DNA of 64,000 nt from the NCBI RefSeq assembly GCF_028618515.1, contig NZ_JAQITB010000004.1, positions 1-64,000 of the forward strand, read 5' to 3'. This DNA is from Bartonella sp. ML69XJBT (GTDB lineage Bacteria > Pseudomonadota > Alphaproteobacteria > Rhizobiales > Rhizobiaceae). This document shows, piece after piece, positions 1 to 10,281 of this stretch. The notes below the pieces were generated by a model that saw only the letters and a program-made list of their open reading frames with translations, made no database searches and was not told the DNA's origin. The first letter of the stretch is position 1. Every line of letters starts with the position of its first letter. The translations under genes and the position numbers were made by a program.

Positions 1-414
1 GCCATAATGCGAATAACCGGCTCAGTTCCAGAAGCACGGATCACCAATCGTGCGGCTTTTCCCAAACGCTGTGCGGCTTGATCTATTGCCGTTTTGACCG
101 GATTTTCTTTCAACACATTTTTGTTTTTAATCGTTACATTTTTTAAAATTTGTGGCACAGGTTCAAATCGTTTACACAATTGACTCATCGGGCTTTGACT
201 TTCCTGCATACAAGCCAATACCTGCAAAGCAGCCACCAGCCCATCGCCCGTTGTCCCAAAATCACTCAAGATAATATGTCCAGAAGCTTCACCACCAACA
301 TTATATCCCTTTTGGCGCATCGCTTCCACCACATAACGATCCCCAACATTTGTCCGCACAAGCTCCAAGCCTTTGCACTCTAAAAAGCGCTCTAGCCCAA
401 GATTTGACATAATC
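1..414 (-). pseudogene. Partial second copy of glmM 3' region
   Basis: This segment matches bases 520-933, inside the intact glmM next to it, at a constant offset of 519 bp; the match breaks at 415. It encodes the C-terminal substrate- and phosphate-binding part of phosphoglucosamine mutase, with no start and no catalytic serine loop, and it runs off the left edge of the window. It is a tandem duplication of the glmM 3' end. The near-identity over 414 bp says the event is recent. It is very unlikely to give a working enzyme. Confidence 0.9.
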
Positions 415-437
415 TTTGTAAAAAAGAAAGCATTCCT

Positions 438-1790
438 TTATGATAGGGCATCGTGATGGGTGATAACCTCCATCATCTCTGCCACCGCAGCATCCAGAAC
501 GTCTCTAGCGTCACCTTCCGCCATAATGCGAATAACCGGCTCAGTTCCAGAAGCACGGATCACCAATCGTGCGGCTTTTCCCAAACGCTGTGCGGCTTGA
601 TCTATTGCCGTTTTGACCGGATTTTCTTTCAACACATTTTTGTTTTTAATCGTTACATTTTTTAAAATTTGTGGCACAGGTTCAAATCGTTTACACAATT
701 GACTCATCGGGCTTTGACTTTCCTGCATACAAGCCAATACCTGCAAAGCAGCCACCAGCCCATCGCCCGTTGTCCCAAAATCACTCAAGATAATATGTCC
801 AGAAGCTTCACCACCAACATTATATCCCTTTTGGCGCATCGCTTCCACCACATAACGATCCCCAACATTTGTCCGCACAAGCTCCAAGCCTTTGCACTCT
901 AAAAAGCGCTCTAGCCCAAGATTTGACATAATCGTTGTCACCACGCCGTTACCCTGTAACCGTCCGGTTTTATGCCAATTTTCAGCAATCACAGCAATCA
1001 ACTGATCCCCATCAATTGTTTGCGCTTTTTCATCCACCAAGAGAACACGATCCCCATCGCCATCAAGAGCAATCCCAACATCGGCACGCACTTCATGAAC
1101 TTTTTGTTTCAAAGAAGTCAGATCGGTTGACCCACATTTTTGATTAATATTGGTACCATTTGGTGTATCATGGATAGCAAACACCTCGGCTCCCAGTTCC
1201 CACAAAGCACGTGGAGCAGCTTTATAAGCAGCGCCATTGGCGCAATCCACAACAATACGCAAAGCATCCAACCGAACATCCCGTGGCAAAGTTCGTTTAG
1301 CATATTCGATATAACGATAAATATCGCCCTCAACCCGTTTTGCATAACCAATTTCAGCAGAACTTGCTAAAGATTTTGAAAGATCTGTATCGATTAATTG
1401 TTCAATTTTTTCTTCCATTTCATCGGAAAGCTTAAAACCATCAGGACCAAAAAGCTTAATTCCATTATCATAGAAGGGATTATGAGAAGCAGAAATCATC
1501 ACCCCAAGATCAGCGCGCAAAGAGCGACAAAGCATAGCAACAGCAGGTGTTGGCACAGGTCCCAACAAAAAAGCTTCCATTCCCGCAGCTGTAAATCCTG
1601 AAACTAAGGCATTTTCCAACATATAACCAGATAATCGTGTATCCTTACCAATCACCACACGACGCGACTGACGTTGTGAGCGAAACAAAACTCCCACAGC
1701 CATCCCCACTTTCATGGCAAAATCTGGTGTCATAGGAAAAGCATTGGCTTTCCCCCGAATTCCATCTGTACCAAAATATTTTTGCGCCAT
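438..1790 (-). CDS. glmM: Phosphoglucosamine mutase GlmM
   Basis: GlmM converts glucosamine-6-phosphate to glucosamine-1-phosphate for UDP-GlcNAc, the precursor of peptidoglycan and lipid A. The protein is 450 residues, normal for the family. Visible motifs are FGTDGIRG at the N-terminus, the phosphoserine loop ISASHNP (the serine of ASHNP is catalytic), the metal loop DGDGDR, the sugar-binding EASGH, and [15 protein letters not shown] at the C-terminus. I start at the ATG of [10 protein letters not shown] because AAGGA lies 7 bases upstream. An ATG seven codons earlier lacks this support. It is the last gene of the minus-strand run cpoB-tilS-ftsH-glmM, but about 1 kb separates it from ftsH, so it may have its own promoter. 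Both of its ends have been duplicated locally. Confidence 0.97.
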   Translation of the reverse strand: MAQKYFGTDGIRGKANAFPMTPDFAMKVGMAVGVLFRSQRQSRRVVIGKDTRLSGYMLENALVSGFTAAGMEAFLLGPVPTPAVAMLCRSLRADLGVMISASHNPFYDNGIKLFGPDGFKLSDEMEEKIEQLIDTDLSKSLASSAEIGYAKRVEGDIYRYIEYAKRTLPRDVRLDALRIVVDCANGAAYKAAPRALWELGAEVFAIHDTPNGTNINQKCGSTDLTSLKQKVHEVRADVGIALDGDGDRVLLVDEKAQTIDGDQLIAVIAENWHKTGRLQGNGVVTTIMSNLGLERFLECKGLELVRTNVGDRYVVEAMRQKGYNVGGEASGHIILSDFGTTGDGLVAALQVLACMQESQSPMSQLCKRFEPVPQILKNVTIKNKNVLKENPVKTAIDQAAQRLGKAARLVIRASGTEPVIRIMAEGDARDVLDAAVAEMMEVITHHDALS

Positions 1791-1989
1791 CCCTATTTCC
1801 TTTATACGCATTCTTTTTTCTGCTCTTCCATGAGAGCAGAAACTCCGCTCAAATGAAATCCTTCATGTGACTAAGGACACGCCTTTATTCTCAAATCCTA
1901 AGAGATAACAAAGCTGCTGCCCACCACCTAAAGAAAATTTCACAACAACGACACCAAAACTCCTCATGATGTCTTGCCACTCTTCCTAT

Positions 1990-2470
1990 TAAGTCCTAAG
2001 ATTACTCATAGGGAAACACTGGCTTTGCCCTTAAATTCCATCTGTAGCAAAATATTTTTGTGCTTTTCTTACTTCCTCGATACGCACTCTTTACTTTTAT
2101 CATCCTGTTAGAGCAGAAACTCTGTGAGAGCAAAACATCCTATGAATAAGAGCATTTGCACCCCTTCATTCTCAAATCCTCAAACAACAAAATCGCCCAC
2201 TACCACCTAAAAAAATCTCTACCAAAACTACAGCAAAACTCCTAATAATGTCTTTCCGCTCTCCCTATTTAATCCTATGATCATTCATGGGAAAAACATT
2301 GGTTTTTTCTTGAATTTTCTCCGTAGCAAAATCCTTTTGTGCTATCCCCTTGATACGCACTCTTTCTTTTATCATCCTGTTAGAGCAAAAACTCTGTGAG
2401 AGCAAAACATCCTATGAATAAGAGCATTTGCACCCCTTCATTCTCAAATCCTCAAACAACAAAGCCGCCC
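1990..2470. repeat. Decayed tandem copies of the glmM 5' end
   Basis: The gap between glmM and ftsH (1812-2856) has no gene. At about 1993-2091 and 2281-2365 it repeats, with many changes, the start of glmM and its leader (compare 1731-1817). Between and after these, a block of about 90 bp at 2101-2190 recurs almost unchanged at 2370-2460. The period is about 270 bp. The copies are open to mutation: the start codon and reading frame are lost. The rest of the gap, 2471-2856, shows nothing I recognise. Confidence 0.8.
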
Positions 2471-2856
2471 ACCACCACATAGAGAAAATCTCTCCAACAA
2501 GCATATCAACGCTATCAATTATGCTTTGATATCGCACATACTAAGCAATACTATCCCTGCATGTTTTACACATACGCTCTGCTTTAAACAAAACCTCTCC
2601 TTAACAAAACCAAAGAAAAAAAACCTCTATCAAAAGACCAATACCCCATTTCACACGACAAGCACAAAGTCACCAATCTTAAGTCCCCACATCACCAGCC
2701 AGAGATCCAAGCAGACACTTTGAGAATGCAGGAATTGCACAGGGACCTTCCCCTCTGGGGGATTTCACACTCTTCCCACATTCCTTGGGAGGCGCAAGCA
2801 AGACTCGCGCCTTGCTCAAAAAAAATCCTTAGAATCCTCTCTAAAACTAAAGTGAA

Positions 2857-5070
2857 TCAAGCGTCGTTAGAAGGCTCCTGTTTTTCTTTATCACGTCCTG
2901 GAGCATTCGACTTCTTTCCAGAATTGGTTTTACTTACAGAACGATTGACGACCTTTGTCGTCCTTTTTGCGCTTTGCGTTTTTTTCTCCATCTCACGAGA
3001 TGGCCTACCTTGAGACGCAGCATCATTGGCTTTAACATCACTGGATTTTGTTGTTCCCTTTACAATTTTTGGCTCTGCTTTACCAACATTGGTTTTATTG
3101 GCATTGGTTTTCTCAGCATCAGCTTTTTTAACAACCGTTTTTTCAACATCTGTTTTCTTAACGTTTGTTTTATCCGCTGTTGATGTATAAGCCTCTGCCT
3201 TTATGACTCCCGTTTTAGGCACAGAAGAAACGCGCGGAGCACTTTCATCTTTTTGAGTGCGTGAAGGAGGTTTTCCAGCAATGACTTCATTAATTTCAGC
3301 ACCAGTTAAAGTTTCATATTCCAATAAACCTTGTGCTAAAGCGAACCATTCTTTTCTTTTTGTGTTCAGAATTTCGGTAGCACTTTTATAAGCATTATCG
3401 ATGAGTTTACGCACTTCAGCATCGATCATACGTGCTGTTTCTTCAGAGACATTTTGTGTGCGTGCCACAGAATGCCCTAAAAAGACTTCATCCTGATTAT
3501 CACCATAGGCCACATTGCCAAGCAGATCAGAAAAACCCCATCGTGTAATCATGGCGCGTGCTAATTTTGTTGCTTGTTCAATATCGGAAGCAGCACCGGA
3601 AGTGATATTTTCCTTACCAAATTTCAATTCTTCTGCCACTCGTCCTCCCATCATGATAGCCAGACGAGAAATCATCCAGCGATAACTCATGGAGTAGCGA
3701 TCACCTTCAGGCAATTGCATGACCATTCCCAAAGCTCTTCCTCTTGGTACGATTGTTGCTTTATGGACAGGATCAGCAACAGGCACACTCAACGCGACGA
3801 TAGCATGTCCTGCTTCGTGATAAGCGGTGAGTTCTTTTTCTTCTTGTGTCATAGCGGTTGAACGACGTTCAGCTCCCATCATCACCTTATCTTTGGCGTC
3901 TTCGAACTCTTGCATAGTGACGACTCTTTTATTGCGGCTAGCAGCCATGAGAGCGGCTTCATTGACAAGATTCATCAGATCAGCACCAGAAAAGCCTGGA
4001 GTCCCCCTTGCTAAAACTTTCAAATCCACATTAGGGGCTAGAGGCACATTGCGCACATGCACTTTTAAGATTTGCTCACGCCCAGAAACATCAGGGTTTG
4101 GTACCACCACTTGCCGATCAAAACGCCCTGGTCTTAACAAAGCAGGGTCGAGCACATCGGGACGGTTGGTTGCGGCAATAAGAATAATACTTTCATTAGG
4201 CTCAAAACCATCCATTTCGACCAGCAGTTGGTTTAAGGTTTGTTCACGTTCGTCGTTTCCGCCTCCAAGTCCAGCACCACGATGGCGTCCCACCGCATCA
4301 ATTTCATCGATAAAGATAATACAGGGCGAATTCTTTTTAGCCTGTTCGAACATATCGCGCACGCGGCTTGCCCCAACACCAACAAACATTTCGACGAAAT
4401 CAGAACCTGAAATAGTGAAGAAAGGTACATTAGCTTCGCCTGCCACAGAGCGTGCCAGCAGAGTTTTACCAGTCCCCGGAGGACCAACCAGCAAAACACC
4501 TCGTGGAATACGTCCCCCTAAGCGTTGAAATTTTTGTGGTTCACGTAAAAATTCAACAATTTCTTGGAGATCCTGCTTTGCTTCTTCAACGCCGGCGACA
4601 TCTTGAAAGGTCACGCGCCCCTGTGCTTCGTTAAGCAATTTTGCTTTTGATTTACCAAATCCCATTGCCCCACGTGATCCATTTTGCATTTGTCGCATAA
4701 AAAAGACCCACGCCCCAACGATAATAATAACAGGAAGCAAAGAAAACAGCAGATTAAGGAAGATACTATTGCCAGAGCTTTCAGGAATAGCTTTGACATT
4801 GACATTTCTGTTTTCCAATTTTTGTATCAAACCTGGATCTCGTGGAGCATAGGTTGAAATAACTCTGTGCTCAATGGTTTGTCCTGTTAATTTTTGACCT
4901 TGAATGGTCACAGATTTCAGCTCATTATTTTCGACTTTTTGCAAAAATTCGGAATAAGAAATCTCTCCACCACCAGAACGCTGGCTATCTCCATTAAAGA
5001 GAGAAAACGACACAATCAAAATCAAGGCAATAACTCCCCAAATGAGGACAGAGCGGTAATTGGAATTCAT
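2857..5070 (-). CDS. ftsH: ATP-dependent zinc metalloprotease FtsH
   Basis: FtsH is the membrane-anchored AAA+ protease that extracts and degrades membrane proteins and regulators such as sigma-32 and LpxC. In order: TM1 (about 8-25), a periplasmic domain, TM2 (about 103-126), Walker A GPPGTGKT (196-203), Walker B IIFIDEID (251-258), the second region of homology around 302-321, and the zinc site HEAGH (418-422). At 737 residues it is longer than the usual 610-650. The extra length is a lysine-rich, low-complexity tail from about residue 625, with imperfect pentads of the type [10 protein letters not shown] between about 634 and 665. The catalytic body looks intact. It lies between tilS and glmM, an order common in alphaproteobacteria. 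Confidence 0.98.
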   Translation of the reverse strand: MNSNYRSVLIWGVIALILIVSFSLFNGDSQRSGGGEISYSEFLQKVENNELKSVTIQGQKLTGQTIEHRVISTYAPRDPGLIQKLENRNVNVKAIPESSGNSIFLNLLFSLLPVIIIVGAWVFFMRQMQNGSRGAMGFGKSKAKLLNEAQGRVTFQDVAGVEEAKQDLQEIVEFLREPQKFQRLGGRIPRGVLLVGPPGTGKTLLARSVAGEANVPFFTISGSDFVEMFVGVGASRVRDMFEQAKKNSPCIIFIDEIDAVGRHRGAGLGGGNDEREQTLNQLLVEMDGFEPNESIILIAATNRPDVLDPALLRPGRFDRQVVVPNPDVSGREQILKVHVRNVPLAPNVDLKVLARGTPGFSGADLMNLVNEAALMAASRNKRVVTMQEFEDAKDKVMMGAERRSTAMTQEEKELTAYHEAGHAIVALSVPVADPVHKATIVPRGRALGMVMQLPEGDRYSMSYRWMISRLAIMMGGRVAEELKFGKENITSGAASDIEQATKLARAMITRWGFSDLLGNVAYGDNQDEVFLGHSVARTQNVSEETARMIDAEVRKLIDNAYKSATEILNTKRKEWFALAQGLLEYETLTGAEINEVIAGKPPSRTQKDESAPRVSSVPKTGVIKAEAYTSTADKTNVKKTDVEKTVVKKADAEKTNANKTNVGKAEPKIVKGTTKSSDVKANDAASQGRPSREMEKKTQSAKRTTKVVNRSVSKTNSGKKSNAPGRDKEKQEPSNDA

Positions 5071-5186
5071 ATTCAGCCCACTTAATTCAATATATATATT
5101 TTAATAGTTCCCCTTAACATATAACCTTGTCAGCTTCTTGCCAAGGTATGAGAAGATGTTTATTGTCTTTTTAGAGTGATTTTTCT

Positions 5187-6836
5187 TTATCTTTTCATCT
5201 CAATGTTAAAAAAAGGTTCCACAACATTCACCAGAGTGGCATCTTCACATGAGAAAAGCCAATGGAAAGGAGCCATAATTCGCTTGACGATAATATTTTG
5301 CTGAAAAACAGTAGGGTTCGTCAACTCTGGAATATCATATCCTTTGTCATTTGAAACCATCACCAGCGATTGCAAGGAAGGAAAATGAGGATTTTCAAGA
5401 TCAACATAACTCTTTTTAAGGAGAGATTTCAGTTCCTCTAAACCCGCTGCCCTAACCTTTATGGCATCAGCACCATGATTGGTAATCTGATAGCGCCCAT
5501 CCCACAAAAAAGTTGTTTTTGGCGCAACGACAGCCTCTCTCATATTTCGCGCCTCGCGCCAAAAAGCGATTCCATTTTTATTATATTCAATAACAGATCC
5601 AGCATAAGTAAAGCGCTGCTTTTTGGATGAATGAAGACACAATTTTTGCACAAGAGTGGTCAATTTTTGCCTGGGCAGCAAATAAAAACCTCCTCCCATC
5701 AACACAGCAAACAACCCAACAACAAAGGGAAAACCGGAATGATTCTGTAGAAATGGTGCAGGTTTTGCAATAAAACAACGTCCATATTCTACCATGATAT
5801 CCAGCGCCAAAATCAAATCAGCAATTATTTGTGCCTGTTGACGACGCGCCCGTGCAGCTTCATGAACCTTTTCAACAATATTGGCAAGCGTTTTGGGATG
5901 AAGCGATTGGCGCACACGCACGCGTTCAAAATTGCAATTTTCATTGCTTGGATCATCAATCCATGTTGTCCCCTTAAAATGCAAATAAGCACGCAATGTT
6001 TCACGCTTTACAGCAAGGAGTGGGCGAATCAAACGGACTTTTTGCCGCAACATCGCCTCGCGCGTCATACAAGATAAACCACGCGCAGACAACAACCCAT
6101 CATTTTTTTCGCTAACAATACAATTTTCCTGCGCACTCTTTTCTCTAGCTTCTGTAAAAGATACTCCACTATGCATAGTTTCAAAAGCTTTACCTTGCAC
6201 AATGCCAAAAGATGCTCTCACATAGCCCCCATCACGCATCCCCTCAAAGGCTACACCTTTCACAACATCTGCAAACGCCCCCGCATACCCCCCATCACGC
6301 ATACCCTCAAAAGCCTGGCTTTGCATAACACCAGAAGCCCCCGCATAAACCCCATCATGCATGCCCTCAAAGGCTACACCTTGCAAATCCTTATTTTTTC
6401 GAAGACGTTGGGAGCGCATTTGATAGGTTTCCACCTGATCATTAAGCGTATGCCCTGTCATAATAAGCGTTGCGCCTTGTTTTTGCGCTTCTTGAAACAA
6501 CAGATCATAGCGTGCAACACGGGCACTTGAAGCGATATGCGTCTTTGGTTTTTTGCCTTCCCAGCGCACGGTGACATGTTTAATGCGATGAGCACGACAA
6601 ATTTCTGCAACAATTGAAGCTTCACCAGCCGATTCTTTTCGCAATTGATGATCAACGGTGACAGCAATCATTTCTGGAGGAACGGAGAGAGTTTTTAAAT
6701 AGTCTTTGACTAAAAACAGCAAAGCCAGAGAATCACTCCCTCCTGAGACCGCAAGGATCAATTTTTGACACTGGATAAAATCCGATGTTTTAAAGAGATT
6801 TCCTGCTAGTCTAATGCACACCGTGGATGACCTCAC
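5187..6836 (-). CDS. tilS: tRNA(Ile)-lysidine synthase TilS with internal repeat insertion
   Basis: TilS makes lysidine at the wobble base of the tRNA(Ile) that reads AUA codons; it is essential in most bacteria. The PP-loop SGGSDS is at residues 31-36, followed by VDHQLRKES, the ARVARYD region and TGHTLNDQVET (127-137). The family normally continues through a short GLAGM-like turn to RPLL. Here about 110 residues (150-265) are inserted, including 3.5 copies of a 20-21-residue unit starting AFEGMRDGGY. The C-terminal domains follow. The frame is open throughout. The start is GTG: either 6836, or 6821, which has GAGG 9 bases upstream. Both overlap the end of cpoB, suggesting translational coupling. 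Confidence 0.93.
   Translation of the reverse strand: MRSSTVCIRLAGNLFKTSDFIQCQKLILAVSGGSDSLALLFLVKDYLKTLSVPPEMIAVTVDHQLRKESAGEASIVAEICRAHRIKHVTVRWEGKKPKTHIASSARVARYDLLFQEAQKQGATLIMTGHTLNDQVETYQMRSQRLRKNKDLQGVAFEGMHDGVYAGASGVMQSQAFEGMRDGGYAGAFADVVKGVAFEGMRDGGYVRASFGIVQGKAFETMHSGVSFTEAREKSAQENCIVSEKNDGLLSARGLSCMTREAMLRQKVRLIRPLLAVKRETLRAYLHFKGTTWIDDPSNENCNFERVRVRQSLHPKTLANIVEKVHEAARARRQQAQIIADLILALDIMVEYGRCFIAKPAPFLQNHSGFPFVVGLFAVLMGGGFYLLPRQKLTTLVQKLCLHSSKKQRFTYAGSVIEYNKNGIAFWREARNMREAVVAPKTTFLWDGRYQITNHGADAIKVRAAGLEELKSLLKKSYVDLENPHFPSLQSLVMVSNDKGYDIPELTNPTVFQQNIIVKRIMAPFHWLFSCEDATLVNVVEPFFNIEMKR
6159..6377 (-). repeat. In-frame 60-63 bp tandem repeats inside tilS
   Basis: Three full units and one partial unit of 60-63 bp encode AFEGMHDGVY, AFEGMRDGGY, AFEGMRDGGY and AFETMHSGVS, each followed by a variable half. 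The first unit sits where TilS proteins carry a short Gly-Leu-Ala-Gly-Met turn, so the array probably grew by duplication of that native segment. Every unit length is a multiple of three. Confidence 0.88.
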
Positions 6837-8829
6837 TCCTTTTCAGAGGTTTACAAAAGATAGATTCTAAAGTTTTAGAGTGTTTTGATTTTTTTGCGAA
6901 AAATGCACAAGACTCTTTATTTGGTTCAAGAGTCACCATACTTCTCGCCAATTTCAGCAAAATCTCAGAAGTGTAGGCTTTCTTTTTGTCTGCATACCAT
7001 ACATTAAGATAAACTTGTGCTGCTTCATGATAGCGTTTTTGTCCCAACAAAGCTTCTGCTAACCAAAACAAAGCATCATCCCTTAAAGGATCTTTTTGAT
7101 AATGCTGTTGAAAAGCACAAAAGGCTTTTTCAGCATCAACATAATTGGCAGCAAGAAGAGCATCATAGCCTTTTTTATACAACTCTTTAGAAGAGAGAGA
7201 AGAGGTATCTTTACCCTGCTGTGGTTCAATATGCTCAATTGCCCCATAGGTTTTCTCTAAAAGCTTATGAGCTTCCTGCAAATTATCTTCTGTTTGCTTG
7301 GCAAACTTATGTATTTCCTTCAGATTTTCATCCGTTTCTTTTAAATGATCATGGCTCCTCACTGTAGCATGATTGCTTTCCACATCAGCAACACTCTTCA
7401 TACCATCTTTTAGGCTATGCTCCACCACCTCTTGCTTGACAGCAAACAGACTTTCATCCCCAAGAGCACTCTCAAAAGCACAAGAATAAACAGAAGAGTC
7501 TTGTTTATCAAAAAGCTGGTGGAATTGCTTTTGAACATTTTTCAAATTGTTATGCTCAAGCACTGTTCGTATATGATGCAAAAGTTTATCCAAATCATAA
7601 TCTTTAAAGAGAGTCTTTTGATTTTCTAGGAGTGACTCTCGACTTTGCAACGCCCCCTGAACAGGGAAATCCGTAGCATCCGCGGCTTTTTCCACAGCAC
7701 CAGCAGCAGCATTCTTCACCGCATCAGCAGCCTTTTCTGCCCCACCATCAGTAGCCTTATTCACCGTATCGCCAACCTTATTTACGACATCGCCAGCTTT
7801 TTCCACCGCACCAGCAGCAGCATTCTTCACCGCATCGCCAGCCTTTTCCGCCCCACCATCAGTAGCCTTATTCACCGCATCGCCAACCTTATTCGCTACA
7901 TCGCCAGCTTTTTCCACCACACCAGCAGCAGCATTCTTCACCGCATCAGCAGCCTTTTCCGCCCCACCATCAGTAGCCTTATTCACCGTATCGCCAACCT
8001 TATTTACGACATCGCCAGCTTTTTCCACCACACCAGCAGCAGCGTTCTTCACCGCATCAGCAGCCTTTTCCGCCCCACCATCAGTAGCCTTATTCACCGT
8101 ATCGCCAACCTTATTTACGACATCGCCAGCTTTTTCCACCACACCAGCAGCAGCGTTCTTCACCGCATCGCCAGCTTTTTCCGCCCCACCATCAGTAGCC
8201 TTATTCACCGCATCGCCAACCTTATTCGCTACATCGCCAGCTTTTTCCACCGCACCAGCAGCAGCGTTCTTCACCGCATCGCCAGCTTTTTCTGCCCCAC
8301 CATCAGTAGCCTTATTCACCGCATCGCCAGCCTTATTCGCTACATCGCCAGCTTTTTCCACCACACCAGCAGCAGCATTCTTCACCGCATCAGCAGCTTT
8401 TTCCGCCCCACCATCAGTAGCCTTATTCACCGCATCGCCAGCCTTATTCGCTACATCGCTAGCTTTTTCCACCACACCAGCAGCAGCATTCTTCACCGCA
8501 TCAGCAGCTTTTTCTGCCCCACCATCAGTAGCCTTATTCACCGCATCGCCAGCCTTATTCGCTACATCGCCAGCTTTTTCCACCACACCAGCAGCAGCGT
8601 TCTTCACCGCATCAGCAGCTTTTTCCGCCCCACCATCAGTAGCCTTATTCACCGCATCGCCAGCCTTATTCGCTACATCGCCAGCTTTTTCTGCTGCACT
8701 AGAATCCGAATTATCCTTAGAATATTGTGTGAACCAGCGCGCTCCACTTTGAACAGATGAAGCAGAACAAGCTACGAGAACAGCCATATAAAAGACAGTT
8801 CTCCAATTTTTTTTACCATACATCCACAT
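6811..8829 (-). CDS. cpoB: Cell division coordinator CpoB (YbgF) with large repeat domain
   Basis: CpoB is the periplasmic partner of Tol-Pal that couples envelope constriction to peptidoglycan synthesis. The 672-residue protein has a signal peptide (1-28), nine tandem 37-residue units rich in Ala, Lys and Asp (about 49-381), a coiled-coil-like middle with a heptad-like stretch around 490-540, and a C-terminal TPR domain from 546 (ELYKKGYDALLAANYVDAEK). CpoB/YbgF proteins are usually 250-350 residues, so the repeat domain roughly doubles it. The start at 8829 has AGAGGGG 8 bases upstream. It follows pal by 42 bp and overlaps tilS. The TPR identity and context support the name. The repeat domain itself has no function I can assign. 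Confidence 0.85.
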   Translation of the reverse strand: MWMYGKKNWRTVFYMAVLVACSASSVQSGARWFTQYSKDNSDSSAAEKAGDVANKAGDAVNKATDGGAEKAADAVKNAAAGVVEKAGDVANKAGDAVNKATDGGAEKAADAVKNAAAGVVEKASDVANKAGDAVNKATDGGAEKAADAVKNAAAGVVEKAGDVANKAGDAVNKATDGGAEKAGDAVKNAAAGAVEKAGDVANKVGDAVNKATDGGAEKAGDAVKNAAAGVVEKAGDVVNKVGDTVNKATDGGAEKAADAVKNAAAGVVEKAGDVVNKVGDTVNKATDGGAEKAADAVKNAAAGVVEKAGDVANKVGDAVNKATDGGAEKAGDAVKNAAAGAVEKAGDVVNKVGDTVNKATDGGAEKAADAVKNAAAGAVEKAADATDFPVQGALQSRESLLENQKTLFKDYDLDKLLHHIRTVLEHNNLKNVQKQFHQLFDKQDSSVYSCAFESALGDESLFAVKQEVVEHSLKDGMKSVADVESNHATVRSHDHLKETDENLKEIHKFAKQTEDNLQEAHKLLEKTYGAIEHIEPQQGKDTSSLSSKELYKKGYDALLAANYVDAEKAFCAFQQHYQKDPLRDDALFWLAEALLGQKRYHEAAQVYLNVWYADKKKAYTSEILLKLARSMVTLEPNKESCAFFAKKSKHSKTLESIFCKPLKRSEVIHGVH
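7687..8685 (-). repeat. Nine 111-bp tandem repeats in cpoB
   Basis: Nine head-to-tail units of 111 bp encode AGDVANKAGDAVNKATDGGA and then EKAADAVKNAAAGVVEK, with a few substitutions (A/V, A/T, G/A). The pattern of charged and small residues, spaced in sevens, predicts amphipathic helices of the kind seen in LEA-like proteins. Third-base variation is low and variants are shared between neighbouring units, so the array has been homogenised or expanded recently. It also opens a long reading frame on the opposite strand, which is an artefact of the repeat. Confidence 0.95.
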
Positions 8830-8871
8830 AGTTTTTTCCCCTCTAGTGCTGGTCTTTAATGACCGTTCATG

Positions 8872-9378
8872 TTACTTCAGTGTTGTAACAGCACGACGAT
8901 TTTGGTTCCAACAGGAAATATCATCACACACTGCTACAGGCCTTTCTTTCCCATAAGAAATTGTTTGAATCCGTTGTGCGGAAACACCAAGAGAAATCAA
9001 ATAATCACGCACAGCGACAGCACGACGTTGTCCAAGTGCTAAATTATACTCACGTGTTCCACGCTCATCAGCATGACCTTCAATCATTATAGAATAATGA
9101 GGATAATGCAGCAACCATTCTGCTTGGCGCATCAAAACAGGTTCAGCATCAGAATCAATGGAAGAAGAATCAAGACTAAAGAACACACGGTCTCCAACGT
9201 TCACCATAAATTCTTGTCCCGAACCTGGTCCTGTCTGATTCACACCAGCACCATTCAAATACGCACTATTCATACCGTTGAGTGTACTACCACGTTCTTT
9301 TCCACAACCAACCAAAGACAGTGAGCCAAACAAGACCATAGCTAAAGGATGAAAGATAATATTTTTGATAGAGCGCAT
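8872..9378 (-). CDS. pal: Peptidoglycan-associated lipoprotein Pal
   Basis: Pal anchors the outer membrane to peptidoglycan and is recycled to the septum by TolB and TolQRA. The signal peptide ends in the lipobox LVGC, so Cys25 is the lipidated residue. The OmpA-like domain has the diaminopimelate-binding signature, GHADERGTREYNLALGQRRA, at 101-120. Length (168) is typical. GGAG lies 8 bases before the ATG. In relatives pal directly follows tolB; here trcR, yebC and a 1.5-kb spacer lie between, so pal-cpoB-tilS probably has its own promoter. Confidence 0.97.
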   Translation of the reverse strand: MRSIKNIIFHPLAMVLFGSLSLVGCGKERGSTLNGMNSAYLNGAGVNQTGPGSGQEFMVNVGDRVFFSLDSSSIDSDAEPVLMRQAEWLLHYPHYSIMIEGHADERGTREYNLALGQRRAVAVRDYLISLGVSAQRIQTISYGKERPVAVCDDISCWNQNRRAVTTLK

Positions 9379-9579
9379 GTATTAATTCTCCTTAACGAGT
9401 GCCCACAAAAATTGAAAGAATAGATTCTTTCAAAAACGTCTCAAGAATAGCTGCTAATTCCTAATGAAGAAAAAATTTTTCATTTTCACCTATTATCCTT
9501 CATTTAAACTTCCAGCATTCCTTTTCATCGCCAAGCTTTCAGCATAAAGAGAAAAATGCATTTACAGTTAACCATTTAT

Positions 9580-10272
9580 TTATGCATCATCATCCTGACG
9601 GTTTTTTTGTAGTGCATTAAGTTTTGCAAAAACTTTATCGGCATCAAAATTTTTATTATGGTCATTTTCCATATGCTCTTCCTGAAGATCAACATTTTCT
9701 GTCACGGATGCAGGCAGCAAAGATCTATCGCCTTCTACGGAGGCAGGACGATTTTTTGCCGCACGTTGGAGCTCAAAATCCAAATCGATTTGTGAACATA
9801 GTCCCAGCCCGACAGGGTCGAAAGGCACCAAGTTTGCACTATTCCAATGGGTTCTCAGGCGAATTTGCTCAATGGTTGCTTTTGTTGTACCAATTAATCG
9901 TGCAATTTGTGCGTCCTTCAATTCAGGATGATTGGTTACCAACCATAAAATACCATTGGGACGATCTTGACGTCGAGAAAGGGGGATATAGCGCGCACCT
10001 TTACGCTTTTTCTCAGGAATGCGTACCCGAGACTCGGAAATTTTTAAGCGTGCATTTTGATCAGCCTCCACCCGTGCAATTTCACTACGTGTCAACTGCC
10101 CAGAACTAATGGGATTAAGCCCCTTAATACCGTGAGCAGCTTCGCCATCAGCAATAGCTTTCACTTCCAACACGTGTAATTTACAAAACTCTGCAATCTG
10201 ATCAAAAGAAAGAGCAGTGTTATCAACCAGCCAAACAGCTGTAGCTTTGGGCATCAAAAGTTGCGTTGCCAT
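9580..10272 (-). CDS. trcR: TrcR-type cell cycle regulator (DUF1013)
   Basis: The protein belongs to the DUF1013 family, known in Caulobacter and relatives as the cell-cycle transcriptional regulator TrcR. Visible family hallmarks are the N-terminal MPKATAVWLVDNTALSFDQI, a basic central segment, and a second helix-turn-helix-like stretch (LKDAQIARLIGTTKATIEQI). The C-terminal 60 residues are variable and acidic. I place the start at the ATG giving MATQLLMPKA, with GAGAGG 11 bases upstream; an ATG three codons earlier sits too close to it. It is divergent from yebC. DNA targets cannot be read from the sequence. Confidence 0.85.
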   Translation of the reverse strand: MATQLLMPKATAVWLVDNTALSFDQIAEFCKLHVLEVKAIADGEAAHGIKGLNPISSGQLTRSEIARVEADQNARLKISESRVRIPEKKRKGARYIPLSRRQDRPNGILWLVTNHPELKDAQIARLIGTTKATIEQIRLRTHWNSANLVPFDPVGLGLCSQIDLDFELQRAAKNRPASVEGDRSLLPASVTENVDLQEEHMENDHNKNFDADKVFAKLNALQKNRQDDDA

Positions 10273-10281
10273 CTTTATCAT

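Noticed and set aside
3827-4528. 233-codon plus-strand frame opposite ftsH
   Set aside because: Lies entirely within the conserved AAA+ domain on the other strand; no family or start site.
7645-8760. 371-codon plus-strand frame opposite cpoB
   Set aside because: It mirrors the 111-bp repeats; the periodic, hydrophobic peptide has no start context, and the minus-strand gene explains the sequence.
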